DNA from: JASHPR01 sp963833885
GTDB lineage: Bacteria; Actinomycetota; Actinomycetes; Streptosporangiales; Streptosporangiaceae
DNA: 64,000 nt
NCBI GenBank assembly: GCA_963833885.1
Contig: CAWHZU010000011.1
Span: 194,840 to 258,839, forward strand
Direction of reading: 5' to 3'
The translations under genes were made by a program, and so were the position numbers. Position 1 is the first letter of the stretch, and every line of letters begins with the position of its first letter. Of the stretch, positions 41,280 to 49,597 are shown piece by piece. Below the pieces are notes generated by a model. It made no database searches and had not been told where the DNA came from. It saw only the letters and a list, made by a program, of their open reading frames with translations.

Positions 41280-42811
41280 GATTCCGGCTCCGCCGCCTGC
41301 CGCGGTCGCTGGCGAACGCGTCGCTGCGGGTGCGGATCATGGCAGCGGCCGCGATCCTGGTCATGGTCACCTCGGTGGTGATGGGCGCGGTTGGCACGAC
41401 GATGCTGCGTGATTACCTGGTCGGCCGGGTTGACGCGCAGCTGCTGACCTTCGCCGGGCCGAGGGGACACGGCCGTCCGCCTGCCGGGCTGTCGCCCGGC
41501 AAGCTACCGCGCAGCGGGTCGCCGCAGCTGCCCAGCCTGTTCCTGATCGAGCAGGTCAGCACCTCCGGGCGGGTCACAACTGTCAGCGGGTCGGTGCACG
41601 GCGCCGCGCCGCCCGAGGTTCCCGCGGCGCGGCTGCACGGTACCGGTGGCCCGTTCACCGCAGCCGCTGTGGGCGACCCGGGGCATTCCTGGCGGGTGCT
41701 GGTGCGGCCGGGGCACGACGGTGGGTACGTGCTGATCGCCTACAACATCGACGCCCTGAACAGCACCGTCACCAGCCTGGAGGCGGCGGACGCGGCGGCC
41801 GGGGCGGTCGCGATCTTGATCCTGGCGGCCATCGGGATCCCGCTGATCCGGGTCAGCCTGAAGCCGCTGGCCAGGATCGAAGACGCGGCCGAGGCTATCG
41901 CCGCCGGGGACCTCTCCCGCCGCATCGACCGCCCCACCGCCGACACCGAGGTCGGCAGGCTGGCCGCGGTGCTCAACACCATGCTCGGCCGGATCGAGGC
42001 CGCCTACCGGGCCAGGGAAGAGGGCGAGGCACGCGCCCGGGACTCCGAGGACCGGATGCGCCGATTCGTGGCTGACGCAAGCCACGAGCTGCGCACCCCG
42101 CTGACCTCGGTGCGAGGTCTGGCCGAGTTCGGCCTGCAGCAGGGGGAGGCGGCCAGCCGTGCGGAGATGACCCGGCTGATGACCCGGATCCAGCAGGAAG
42201 CCACCCGGATGGGACTGCTCGTCGATGACCTGCTGCTGCTCGCCCAGTTCGACGAGGACCGGCCGCTGGACCGGCAGCCGGTGGACCTGTCCAGCGTCGC
42301 CGCCGAGGCGGTGCTGATGGCCCGCACCGTCGCACGCGGTCGATCCCTGACCTTGCAAGCGGCGCCCGACCCGGTGATCGTCTCCGCCGACGGAGGGCGG
42401 CTGCGGCAGGTCATCGACAACCTCATCGGCAACGCCCTGCAGCACACCCCGCCGGGGACACTGGTCACCGTCGCGGTGGACAGCGTGCCTGGCTACGGGC
42501 AGATCACCGTGGCCGACAACGGGCCGGGAATGACGGCCGAGCAGGCCTCGCGCGTCTTCGAGCGGTTCTACCGAACCGATGACGCGCGGAGCCGCGCCCG
42601 CGGCGGGACCGGGCTTGGCCTGTCCATCGCTGCCGCGCTCGTGGAATCCCACGCGGGAACCATCACCGTTGATCCCCAGCAGCCGGGCGGCGGCGCGACG
42701 TTCCGGGTCCGGCTGCCGCTGGCCAGGCCGGCGGAGAACGGAACGCCGGTAGCTGATGATCAGCCCAGAGCGCGCCTGACCCGGCTCAGCGCTCAGGAAA
42801 GTGAGAGTTAG
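41276..42811 (+). CDS. HAMP-domain sensor histidine kinase
   Basis: The 511-residue kinase starts at GTG 41276. Two membrane helices (IMAAAAILVMVTSVVMGAVG near residue 20 and AAGAVAILILAAIGIPLI near 175) flank an extracellular sensor region of about 130 residues. Then come HAMP, the HisKA motif FVADASHELRTPLTSVRGLA, and a HATPase domain with VIDNLIGNALQHTPPG, VADNGPGMT and GGTGLGLSIAAALVE. It pairs with the response regulator and probably senses the substrate or antibiotic handled by the flanking ABC systems. Confidence 0.92.
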   Translation: MRFRLRRLPRSLANASLRVRIMAAAAILVMVTSVVMGAVGTTMLRDYLVGRVDAQLLTFAGPRGHGRPPAGLSPGKLPRSGSPQLPSLFLIEQVSTSGRVTTVSGSVHGAAPPEVPAARLHGTGGPFTAAAVGDPGHSWRVLVRPGHDGGYVLIAYNIDALNSTVTSLEAADAAAGAVAILILAAIGIPLIRVSLKPLARIEDAAEAIAAGDLSRRIDRPTADTEVGRLAAVLNTMLGRIEAAYRAREEGEARARDSEDRMRRFVADASHELRTPLTSVRGLAEFGLQQGEAASRAEMTRLMTRIQQEATRMGLLVDDLLLLAQFDEDRPLDRQPVDLSSVAAEAVLMARTVARGRSLTLQAAPDPVIVSADGGRLRQVIDNLIGNALQHTPPGTLVTVAVDSVPGYGQITVADNGPGMTAEQASRVFERFYRTDDARSRARGGTGLGLSIAAALVESHAGTITVDPQQPGGGATFRVRLPLARPAENGTPVADDQPRARLTRLSAQESES

Positions 42812-43146
42812 CCGCAACGAGATCACAAGGCTCGCTGGATGAACTACACGCGGCGGGGCTCCTGCGCCTGCCCGCGAATTGTGGTCGCCGCGCAGCGCTA
42901 CAGCCCCGGTCCGGTGGCCACGGTTCGTGACCGGATAACTGCGGACTGGCTGCATCGCATTAGCGGTTTAGATCTGTCTGGCCCCAGCCGGACGAATCTG
43001 AACCCGTGATGGAGCCGGGCTGCCCGGCGCGCGGCAGCGCGCTTGCGCCCCAGATTTGCCCGGCCTCCACCGGACGAACCCGGGGCGGTGGCAGCCGCCG
43101 GATGGCGCGGCGGGCAATGCGCGGGGCTCGAGCGGAAGGAATGCGG
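42812..43146. other. Intergenic region, no gene seen
   Basis: A 335-base gap between the kinase and the second permease. The open frames here lack coding character. A G/C-rich hairpin (GCGCGC-GGCA-GCGCGC, near 43029) is present, and it should hold the promoter of the permease-ATPase pair. No clear direct repeat for the response regulator was found by eye. Confidence 0.4.
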
Positions 43147-44653
43147 ATGTTTTTCACGTATCTGCGGCGCGAGCTGCGTCGGCGGATCCGGCAGGCCATC
43201 TTCATCGCGTTGGGCCTGGCCGTGGGAATTGGCCTGGTCATCACCGTGACCGCTGCGTCGTCCGGGGTGAAATCCGCGGAGGGCAGCGTGCTGAAGAACC
43301 TGTACGGGGTGGGCACGGACGCGACCGTCACCAAGAACCCGACCGCGGGCTCCTTTGCGGCGCGGGAGGCCCAGCAACTTCAACCTCAAGTCGGGGTCGA
43401 CCGTCAAGATCGACACCCTGACCGCCACCCGCAGCCTGGGCAGTCTCGACGACTCCGCGGTGACGACGATTTCCAAGCTGAAGGGCGTGGCCGCCGCGTC
43501 CGGCGCACTGACCGCCGACAGCGTGAACACCACGTTCAAGATCCCCAAGTTCAGCAGCGGCAGCGGCGGCAGCGCTGCCGGCGGTGCACCCAGCGGCGGC
43601 ACCGGCGGGTTCAGCGGGCCCGGGTCGTTCAACACGGGCAACACGGTGTCGGTCGACGGCGTCGACCTGGCATCGAGCGCGCAGGCGCTCGGCCCGCTCA
43701 GCAACGGCACCCTGAAGTCGGGCCGCACGCTGAAGTCCTCGGACGCCAGCTCCGACGTGGCAGTGATCGACTCCAGCTACGCCAAGTCGGCGAGCCTGAA
43801 GGTCGGGTCGGACGTCACGATGGCCAGCACCAAGTTCACCGTCGTCGGGATCGTGTCCGTGTCGGCAAGCGATTCGTCGGCCGACGTGTACGTCCCGCTG
43901 GCCCGCGCCCAGGCGCTGTCGAAGAGCACGGGCAAGGTGAACACGATCTACGTGGCGGCGGACAGCGCGACGGACATTTCGGCGGTGCAGAAGGAGATCA
44001 CCAAGGCCGTGTCCGGCGCGACCGTCACCACCTCGTCCGACCTGGCCAGCGAGGTGACCGGGTCGCTGTCCAGCGCGTCGAGCCTGGCGAACAACCTGGG
44101 CAAGTGGCTGGCGATCGCGGTGCTGATCGCGGCGTTCCTGCTGGCCAGCCTGCTGACGATGTCGGCGGTGTCGCGCCGGGTGCGGGAGTTCGGCACGCTG
44201 AAGGCGCTGGGCTGGCGCAGCCGCCGGGTGATCGGTCAGGTCATGGGCGAGTCGGTCACCGTCGGCGTCATCGGCGGCCTCGTCGGCGTCGCGCTCGGGT
44301 TCGCCGGGGCCGCGATCGTCTCCGCGATCGCCCCGGCCCTGTCTGCGTCCGTGGGCCAAACCACCGGCTCGGCGACACCGGGCGGCGCCCGGCAGTTCAG
44401 CGGCGGGTTCCCCGGCGGCGGCAGCGGGAGCGGCAGCGGCGGTTTCACCCCGCCCGGTGGCGGCGGCTTCTCGCGTACCCCCACGGGCACCGGCGGCCAG
44501 TCCGTATTGGTGCACCTCACCGCCTCGGTCACCGTGGACGCGGTCGTCCTCGCCGTGGTGCTGGCCCTGGCCGGGGGCCTGATCGCCGGCACCTTCGGCG
44601 GCTGGCGGGCAGCCCGGCTGCGCCCGGCCGCCGCGCTGGCCAGGGTCGAGTGA
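43147..44653 (+). pseudogene. FtsX/MacB-like ABC permease, interrupted by one apparent frameshift
   Basis: From ATG 43147 (MFFTYLRRELRRRI; GGAAGGA upstream) the first helix AIFIALGLAVGIGLVITVTA and NLYGVGTDATVTKNPTAG are in one frame. After about 43360 the Gly-rich linker shifts frame, and NFNLKSGSTVKIDTLTATRS continues to the end at 44653, with an extracellular domain and three C-terminal helices (LAIAVLIAAFLLASLLTMSA, REFGTLKALGWRSRRVIGQV). The total is about 501 residues. One extra base in the GCGGCGCGGG tract explains the break. The matching ATPase follows. Confidence 0.75.
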
Positions 44654-44711
44654 GCTGAGTTGAGTCAACTGAGCTGAGTGAGCTGATCGGAACCAGTCCT
44701 GAAAGGAAGCC

Positions 44712-45404
44712 ATGTACAAGCTGACCAATGTCAGGAAGGACTACCCGAAGGGCCGCAGCGTGGTGCACGCGCTGGCCGGGGTGGATGCGGTCATCGAGGA
44801 CGGGGAGTGGCTGGCCATTCAGGGCCCGACCGGCCATGGCAAGACCACGCTGCTGCAGATGCTCGGCGGCCTGGACCGCCCGACCTCGGGAACCGTGGAG
44901 TTCGACGGCCAGGACCTGGGCGCGATGCGGGAGAGCGAGGTCACCCGGGTCCGGGCCACCTCGATCGGCTTCATCTTCCAGACCTTCAACCTGATCCCAA
45001 CGCTGAACGCGCAGGAGAACGTCGAGGTCGCGCTCGCTCCGCTCGGCGTCGGATCGGCCGAGCGCCGGGCGCGGGCCGCGGCGGAGCTGGAGAGCCTCGG
45101 GCTCGACGAGCGCGCCCGCCACCTGCCGGGCGAGCTTTCCGGAGGCCAGCAGCAGCGCGTGGCAATCGCCCGGGCGCTGGTGAAGGAGCCCAAGGTGCTG
45201 CTCGCCGACGAGCCGACCGGCAACCTTGACGAGGGCACCAGGGACGACATCATGGGGCTGCTGGAGAAGCTCTGGCGCGAGCATGGGCTCACGCTGATCG
45301 TGGTGACCCACGACAGCTCGGTGGCGCGCCGGGCACAGCGCATCGGAATCATGCGCAAAGGCCGGCTGACGATCAAGCAGGACACCCGGCCTGGCGTCTC
45401 CTGA
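44712..45404 (+). CDS. MacB/LolD-type ABC transporter ATPase
   Basis: A 230-residue ATPase: Walker A QGPTGHGKTTLLQ (a Gly-Pro-Thr-Gly-His-Gly variant), Q-loop GFIFQTFNLIPTLNAQENVE, signature LSGGQQQRVAIARALV, Walker B VLLADEPTGNLDEG and H-loop LIVVTHDSSVARRA. The ribosome site GAAAGGAAG precedes ATG 44712. It is intact and could energise both the adjacent permease and the permease at 38026, whose own ATPase is dead. The leader upstream contains short GAGCTGAGT repeats of unknown meaning. Confidence 0.92.
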   Translation: MYKLTNVRKDYPKGRSVVHALAGVDAVIEDGEWLAIQGPTGHGKTTLLQMLGGLDRPTSGTVEFDGQDLGAMRESEVTRVRATSIGFIFQTFNLIPTLNAQENVEVALAPLGVGSAERRARAAAELESLGLDERARHLPGELSGGQQQRVAIARALVKEPKVLLADEPTGNLDEGTRDDIMGLLEKLWREHGLTLIVVTHDSSVARRAQRIGIMRKGRLTIKQDTRPGVS

Positions 45405-45617
45405 GGCACGTTCGGCCGGGCCAGAGGAGGTAGGGAAGCCGGCCGAGGCTCCCTGGTAGACGTCTAGAGGCCGACCGGGTAAATTATGTTAACCCCCACG
45501 GTGTAGACCTTTGACCACGCCCTGCGATCGCCCAGCGTGCAGGCGGTGATATTGCAGGAAACCGTCAGAAGGGTGCCGTACTGTTACGGTCACTGGCGGG
45601 CGGGGAGGAGATGCACC

Positions 45618-45923
45618 ATGACTGGCCAACCAGAGGAGACGGGCCGAAATATGGCGTCGGCACCCGGCGGCACCGGACGCGGTCCGCGCGCCCTGCTGAG
45701 CGGGCTGGCTGGGTTACCGCGTCCCAGCCGGTGCCCGGTGCCCGGCTGTCACGCCCAGATCGACCCATCTCGGCTGATGTGCCGCTGCCACTGGTACCTG
45801 GTGCCAAAGCAGATCCGCGACCGGGTGTGGGCTACCTGGCGGTCCGGCCAGGGCGCGTTCAGCAGCGAGCACATGGAGACCGTCCGCATGGCGATCACCG
45901 CCTGCGAGCCCACGACAACATAG
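45618..45923 (+). CDS. Small zinc-ribbon-like conserved hypothetical protein
   Basis: The 101-residue protein has a Cys/His cluster CPVPGCHAQIDPSRLMCRCH, consistent with a small zinc-binding knuckle, followed by WYLVPKQIRDRVWATWRSGQ. The first 30 residues are flexible and Gly-rich. GGGGAGGAG lies eight bases before ATG 45618. I recognise this as a conserved actinomycete type with no assigned function; nucleic-acid binding is a guess. Confidence 0.65.
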   Translation: MTGQPEETGRNMASAPGGTGRGPRALLSGLAGLPRPSRCPVPGCHAQIDPSRLMCRCHWYLVPKQIRDRVWATWRSGQGAFSSEHMETVRMAITACEPTTT

Positions 45924-45956
45924 CCCCAACCGCGCCCGCGCCACCGCGCCCCTCCA

Positions 45957-46634
45957 CTACGGCCTCGCCGCGATGGCGCCGCGCAGCAGCTCCACGAACT
46001 GCCGGACCCGCCCGTCGCGCGTTGCCGCGGACTGCGTCGCGGAGCCGAACAGGCCCGGGTCGAGTTCCTCGGTGACGATCGCGTCCTGGCAGCGGTCCAT
46101 CATCCAGTCGACCATGGACACGATCATCCGTACGTCGATGTCGGTGCGGACCTCACCGCGGTCGATGCCGAACTGGACGAACTCCTGCGTGCCGTACGGG
46201 TCCTCGCGGAGCAGGAACTGGGTGATCTCCCGCCGCAGTTGCAGGCTGGAACAGTAGTTGCCGAGCAGGGTCACCCGGTACGGCAGCCAGTTCTCGTGGA
46301 TCAGATCCGGGGTGCGGGAGATCCAGTGGCTGATGACCGCGAAGAACCCCTCGGCGATGACCTCGGGCGGCGCGTCCAGGTAGCGGCTGAACGAGCGCGC
46401 AGCGGCCTGGTAGGCGGCCAGGAACAGCCCGGCCTTGCTGCCGAAGTAGCCGAACACCGCCCCCTTCGCGACCCCGGCCTGGGCCGCGATCTCCTCGATC
46501 CGTACCTCCTCGTAGCCGCGCTCGGCGAACTGGCGCATCGCGGCAGCCACGATCCGCTCCTGCCTGGCCCGCTGACGCGCGGTCGCGCGCACGGGTGAGC
46601 GGTCACGCGCTCCCACAGTTTGACTAAGAGTCAT
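45957..46634 (-). CDS. TetR family transcriptional regulator
   Basis: A 225-residue regulator with TetR helix-turn-helix RIVAAAMRQFAERGYEEVRI, IEEIAAQAGVAKGAVFGYFG, SKAGLFLAAYQAA. The C-terminal bundle includes HENWLPYRVTLLGNYCSSLQ and MIVSMVDWMMDRCQ. The start is uncertain: ATG 46634 is used; the frame remains open to 46706. It diverges from the flavoprotein-Rieske-permease operon, so it probably controls that catabolic unit. Confidence 0.87.
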   Translation of the reverse strand: MTLSQTVGARDRSPVRATARQRARQERIVAAAMRQFAERGYEEVRIEEIAAQAGVAKGAVFGYFGSKAGLFLAAYQAAARSFSRYLDAPPEVIAEGFFAVISHWISRTPDLIHENWLPYRVTLLGNYCSSLQLRREITQFLLREDPYGTQEFVQFGIDRGEVRTDIDVRMIVSMVDWMMDRCQDAIVTEELDPGLFGSATQSAATRDGRVRQFVELLRGAIAARP

Positions 46635-46669
46635 ACAAGGTCCGTCGAGGGTCGGCGCTGATCTGTCTA

Positions 46670-46697
46670 TTGACATATCCGGACAGCTAATCATACT
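46670..46697 (+). promoter_or_regulatory. Candidate promoter of the flavoprotein-Rieske-permease operon
   Basis: TTGACA at 46670-46675 and CATACT at 46692-46697 are spaced 16 bp, giving a vegetative-type promoter about 40 bp upstream of ATG 46737. It lies between this gene and the divergent tetR gene. Confidence 0.45.
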
Positions 46698-46736
46698 TGT
46701 CATCACGCTGGATCGTTAGATGACCGGAAGTCAAAA

Positions 46737-48401
46737 ATGCTGACTGGCACGCAGGCAGGCACCCGATGGGACGTCATCGTGGTGGGTGCCGGGCACAACG
46801 GGCTCACCGCGGGGGCGATGCTCGCCAGGGCGGGCCTGTCCACGCTGGTGCTCGAGCGCCGAGAGCTGGTCGGCGGGTGCTGCGTGACCGAGCAGATCGC
46901 GCCCGGCTGCCGCGCGTCGACCACCTCCTACATCGCGTCGATGCTGCGGCCCGAGGTGATCCGCGAGCTGCGGCTCGGGCAGCACGGGCTGCGGATGATC
47001 CCGTGCGAGCCCGCGCTCCAGGTGGCCCTGGACGACGGCGAGGTGCTGGCCGCCTGGGGCGACACCGCGCAAACCGCCGCCGAGATCAAGAGGTTCTCGG
47101 CCGCCGACGCGCGTGCGTTCGTGGCCGCCGACGCCGAGCTGAAGGCGCTCGCGGCTCGGCTGCAGCCGCTGTTCACGCAGTTGCCGCCGGACACCAAGGC
47201 GACCGGGCTGCGCGGCTATCGCGAGCTGCTGCGGCTGGGTCGGAGCCTGCGCGGGGTGCGCGGCACCGAACTCGACGGGCTAACCCGGCTGCTGACCGGC
47301 AGCCTGGGCCAGTTCGTCGATGCCAGGTTCGAGTCACGGCAGGCGAGGGCGCTGGTGCTGGCCAACAACCTGTACGGCAAGCACGGCGGGCCCTACCAGC
47401 CTGGCACGCTGCTCGGCCTGGCCTTTCACCTGCTCACTGGCGGGGAGCAGGCGGAGCAGGGGTTCTTCGGCCACGTGATGGGCGGCATGGGCGCGATCAG
47501 CGACGCGATCGCTTCGGCGGGGCGCGCGGCCGGGATGCAGATCGCCACCGCGGCGCCGGTGGCCCAGATCCTGGTGCGCGGCGGCCGGGCGACCGGGGTC
47601 GCGCTCGAGGACGGCACCGAGCTCCGGGCCGGCACGGTGCTTTCCGGCGCCGACCCGAAGCGGACCTTCCTTGGGTTCCTCGGCAAGAACGACCTGCCTG
47701 AGGACTTCAGGGCCGCGGTCGCCGGGATCAAGATGGACGGGCCGTGCGGCAAGGTCAACCTGGTGCTGGACGCGGAGCCGCAGGTCCTCGGCATGCCGGC
47801 CGACGCCGGGCCGCCGCGGCGTGCGCTGTTCACCCTCCCGCCGGACCTCGCGGTCGCCGACGCCTGCTATGACCGGGCCAAGCGCGGCGAGCTGGCCGAC
47901 GCCGATCAGCTGTTCATCGACTGCGTGGTCGCGTCCAACGTCGATGACTCGCTGGCGCCGCCCGGCCGCCACATCATGACCTGCTTCGTGCAGTACCTGC
48001 CCTACCGGCTCGCCGAGGGCACCTGGGACAGCCTGCGGGACGAGCTAGGCGACCGGGTGCTGGCCAGGATCGGCCGGTTCGCGCCGAACGTGCCGGCCGC
48101 CGTGGTGGCCAGGCAGGTGCTGACCCCGCTGGACCTGGAACGCGACTACGGGCTCACCGAGGGCAACATCTTCCACGGCGACATCAGCCCGGACCAGCTC
48201 TTTCACATGCGGCCGGTGCCCGGCTGGGCGAGGTACGCGACGCCGGTCGCCGGCTTGTACCTGTGCGGCGCGGGCGCCCACCCCGGAGGCGGGGTCACCG
48301 GCGCGCCCGGCTACAACGCGGCCCGCCGGGTCCTCGCCGACCTCCGGCACGGAAGGCGGCACCTCCCGAGGCCAGCGCAGCGCCCGCGAGGGAGGCAATG
48401 A
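46737..48401 (+). CDS. Phytoene desaturase/PYROXD2-like NAD(P)/FAD-dependent oxidoreductase
   Basis: A 554-residue flavoprotein. The dinucleotide-binding N-terminus is DVIVVGAGHNGLTAGAMLAR, followed by LERRELVGGCCVTEQIAPGC, the CrtI/PYROXD2-type FAD signature. The C-terminus has the FAD-closing segment GLYLCGAGAHPGGGVTGAPG. Middle segments such as GFFGHVMGGMGAISDAIASA are family-typical. It would oxidise or desaturate a small substrate rather than a carotenoid, since no other carotenoid genes are present. It is the first gene of the operon; the Rieske gene starts four bases after its stop. Confidence 0.88.
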   Translation: MLTGTQAGTRWDVIVVGAGHNGLTAGAMLARAGLSTLVLERRELVGGCCVTEQIAPGCRASTTSYIASMLRPEVIRELRLGQHGLRMIPCEPALQVALDDGEVLAAWGDTAQTAAEIKRFSAADARAFVAADAELKALAARLQPLFTQLPPDTKATGLRGYRELLRLGRSLRGVRGTELDGLTRLLTGSLGQFVDARFESRQARALVLANNLYGKHGGPYQPGTLLGLAFHLLTGGEQAEQGFFGHVMGGMGAISDAIASAGRAAGMQIATAAPVAQILVRGGRATGVALEDGTELRAGTVLSGADPKRTFLGFLGKNDLPEDFRAAVAGIKMDGPCGKVNLVLDAEPQVLGMPADAGPPRRALFTLPPDLAVADACYDRAKRGELADADQLFIDCVVASNVDDSLAPPGRHIMTCFVQYLPYRLAEGTWDSLRDELGDRVLARIGRFAPNVPAAVVARQVLTPLDLERDYGLTEGNIFHGDISPDQLFHMRPVPGWARYATPVAGLYLCGAGAHPGGGVTGAPGYNAARRVLADLRHGRRHLPRPAQRPRGRQ

Positions 48402-48404
48402 ACC

Positions 48405-49532
48405 GTGAGCGAGATCCCGCTGGACGCGAGCCTGCCGGGGCCGAGCTATACGTCGGAGCGCGAGTTCGCCAGAGAGCGCGAGGCGGTGCTGTTCGCCGAC
48501 TGGTTCTGCGTCGGGCGCGAGGAGTCGGTCCCCGAGCCGGGTGATTATCTCGCCGCCGACGTCGCTGGCGAAAGCATCCTTGTGGTCAGGACCTCCGATG
48601 GTCTGGCCGGCCACTACAACCTGTGCCGGCACCGCGGCTCCCGGCTGGTCCCGGTGGCCGGAGCCCAGCCCGCCGCCAGCCCCCAGCCCAGCGGCTGCGT
48701 GGGCGGGACGATCCGCTGTCCCTACCACGGCTGGACCTACGGGCTCGACGGCACGCTGCGCGCCGCGCCGTTCCTGCCCGAACTGCGCCGCTACCGGAGC
48801 CGGCTCTCGCTGCACCCGGTCGCGGTCGCCACCTGGGGCGGGTTCGTGTTCGCGCGCCTGGCCCCAGCGGGTGCGCCGCTGGAGGACCAGCTCAACGGGA
48901 CCGACGGCCGGCTCGCCGCGTACCCGCTGGCTGAGCTCCGCACCGGGCACCGGCTGGTCTACCGGGTCGCCGCGAACTGGAAGGTGATCCTGGAGAACTA
49001 CAACGAGTGCTACCACTGCGGGCCGGTCCACCCTGAGCTGTGCGAGCTCGTCCCCGGGTTCGCCCGCGGCGGTGGGGATCTCGACTGGGACGACGGCATC
49101 CCGCACCGCGACGGCGCTTACACCTTCACGCTGTCCGGCACGACCACCCGCGCGCCGTTTCCCGGACTCTCCGATCGGGCCCGAACGCGGCACCTCGGCG
49201 AACTCGTGCTGCCCAACCTGATGCTGAGCTTGTCGGCCGACCACGTGGCGGCGTTCACGGTATGGCCGCATGACGCCGGGCACACCACGGTGGTCTGCGA
49301 CTTCCTGTTCCACCCGGACGAGATCGCCCGGGCGGACTTCGACCCGGGGGACGCCGTCGCGTTCTGGGATCTCGTCAATAAGCAGGACTGGGCGATCTGC
49401 GAGCAGGTGCAGGACGGGATGCGTTCACGGATGTTCACGGTCGGTTACCTGGCCCCGATGGAGCAGCCGAGCGCCGACGTGGGGCATTACATCTCGGTTA
49501 AGCTCCGGCCGGACCAGATACTAGACCATTGA
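48405..49532 (+). CDS. Rieske 2Fe-2S aromatic-ring-hydroxylating/amine oxygenase alpha subunit
   Basis: The 375-residue protein has an N-terminal Rieske domain, with CRHRG and CPYHGWTYG as the Cys2His2 cluster ligands, and a C-terminal START-like catalytic domain, with the mononuclear iron motif ENYNECYHCGPVHPEL and the third-ligand region NKQDWAICEQVQDG. It most resembles alpha subunits acting on quaternary amines or small aromatics (CntA/GbcA-like). GTG 48405 has GGGAGG eight bases upstream. No reductase or ferredoxin gene is nearby; the adjacent flavoprotein is not an obvious electron donor. Confidence 0.9.
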   Translation: MSEIPLDASLPGPSYTSEREFAREREAVLFADWFCVGREESVPEPGDYLAADVAGESILVVRTSDGLAGHYNLCRHRGSRLVPVAGAQPAASPQPSGCVGGTIRCPYHGWTYGLDGTLRAAPFLPELRRYRSRLSLHPVAVATWGGFVFARLAPAGAPLEDQLNGTDGRLAAYPLAELRTGHRLVYRVAANWKVILENYNECYHCGPVHPELCELVPGFARGGGDLDWDDGIPHRDGAYTFTLSGTTTRAPFPGLSDRARTRHLGELVLPNLMLSLSADHVAAFTVWPHDAGHTTVVCDFLFHPDEIARADFDPGDAVAFWDLVNKQDWAICEQVQDGMRSRMFTVGYLAPMEQPSADVGHYISVKLRPDQILDH

Positions 49533-49597
49533 TCATTTCGCCCCGTAGACATATCGTTTCTCGCAACTTCGTGCGGAGTGGGGCTTAGGAGGCCGGG

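Noticed and set aside
44651..44690. GAGCTGAGT repeats upstream of the MacB-type ATPase as an operator
   Set aside because: Short, irregular and in the gap between stop and ribosome site of an operon; more likely slippage-derived.
43328..44728. Long minus-strand frame of 466 codons over the second FtsX permease
   Set aside because: Shadow of the Gly/Ser-rich permease; no family features.
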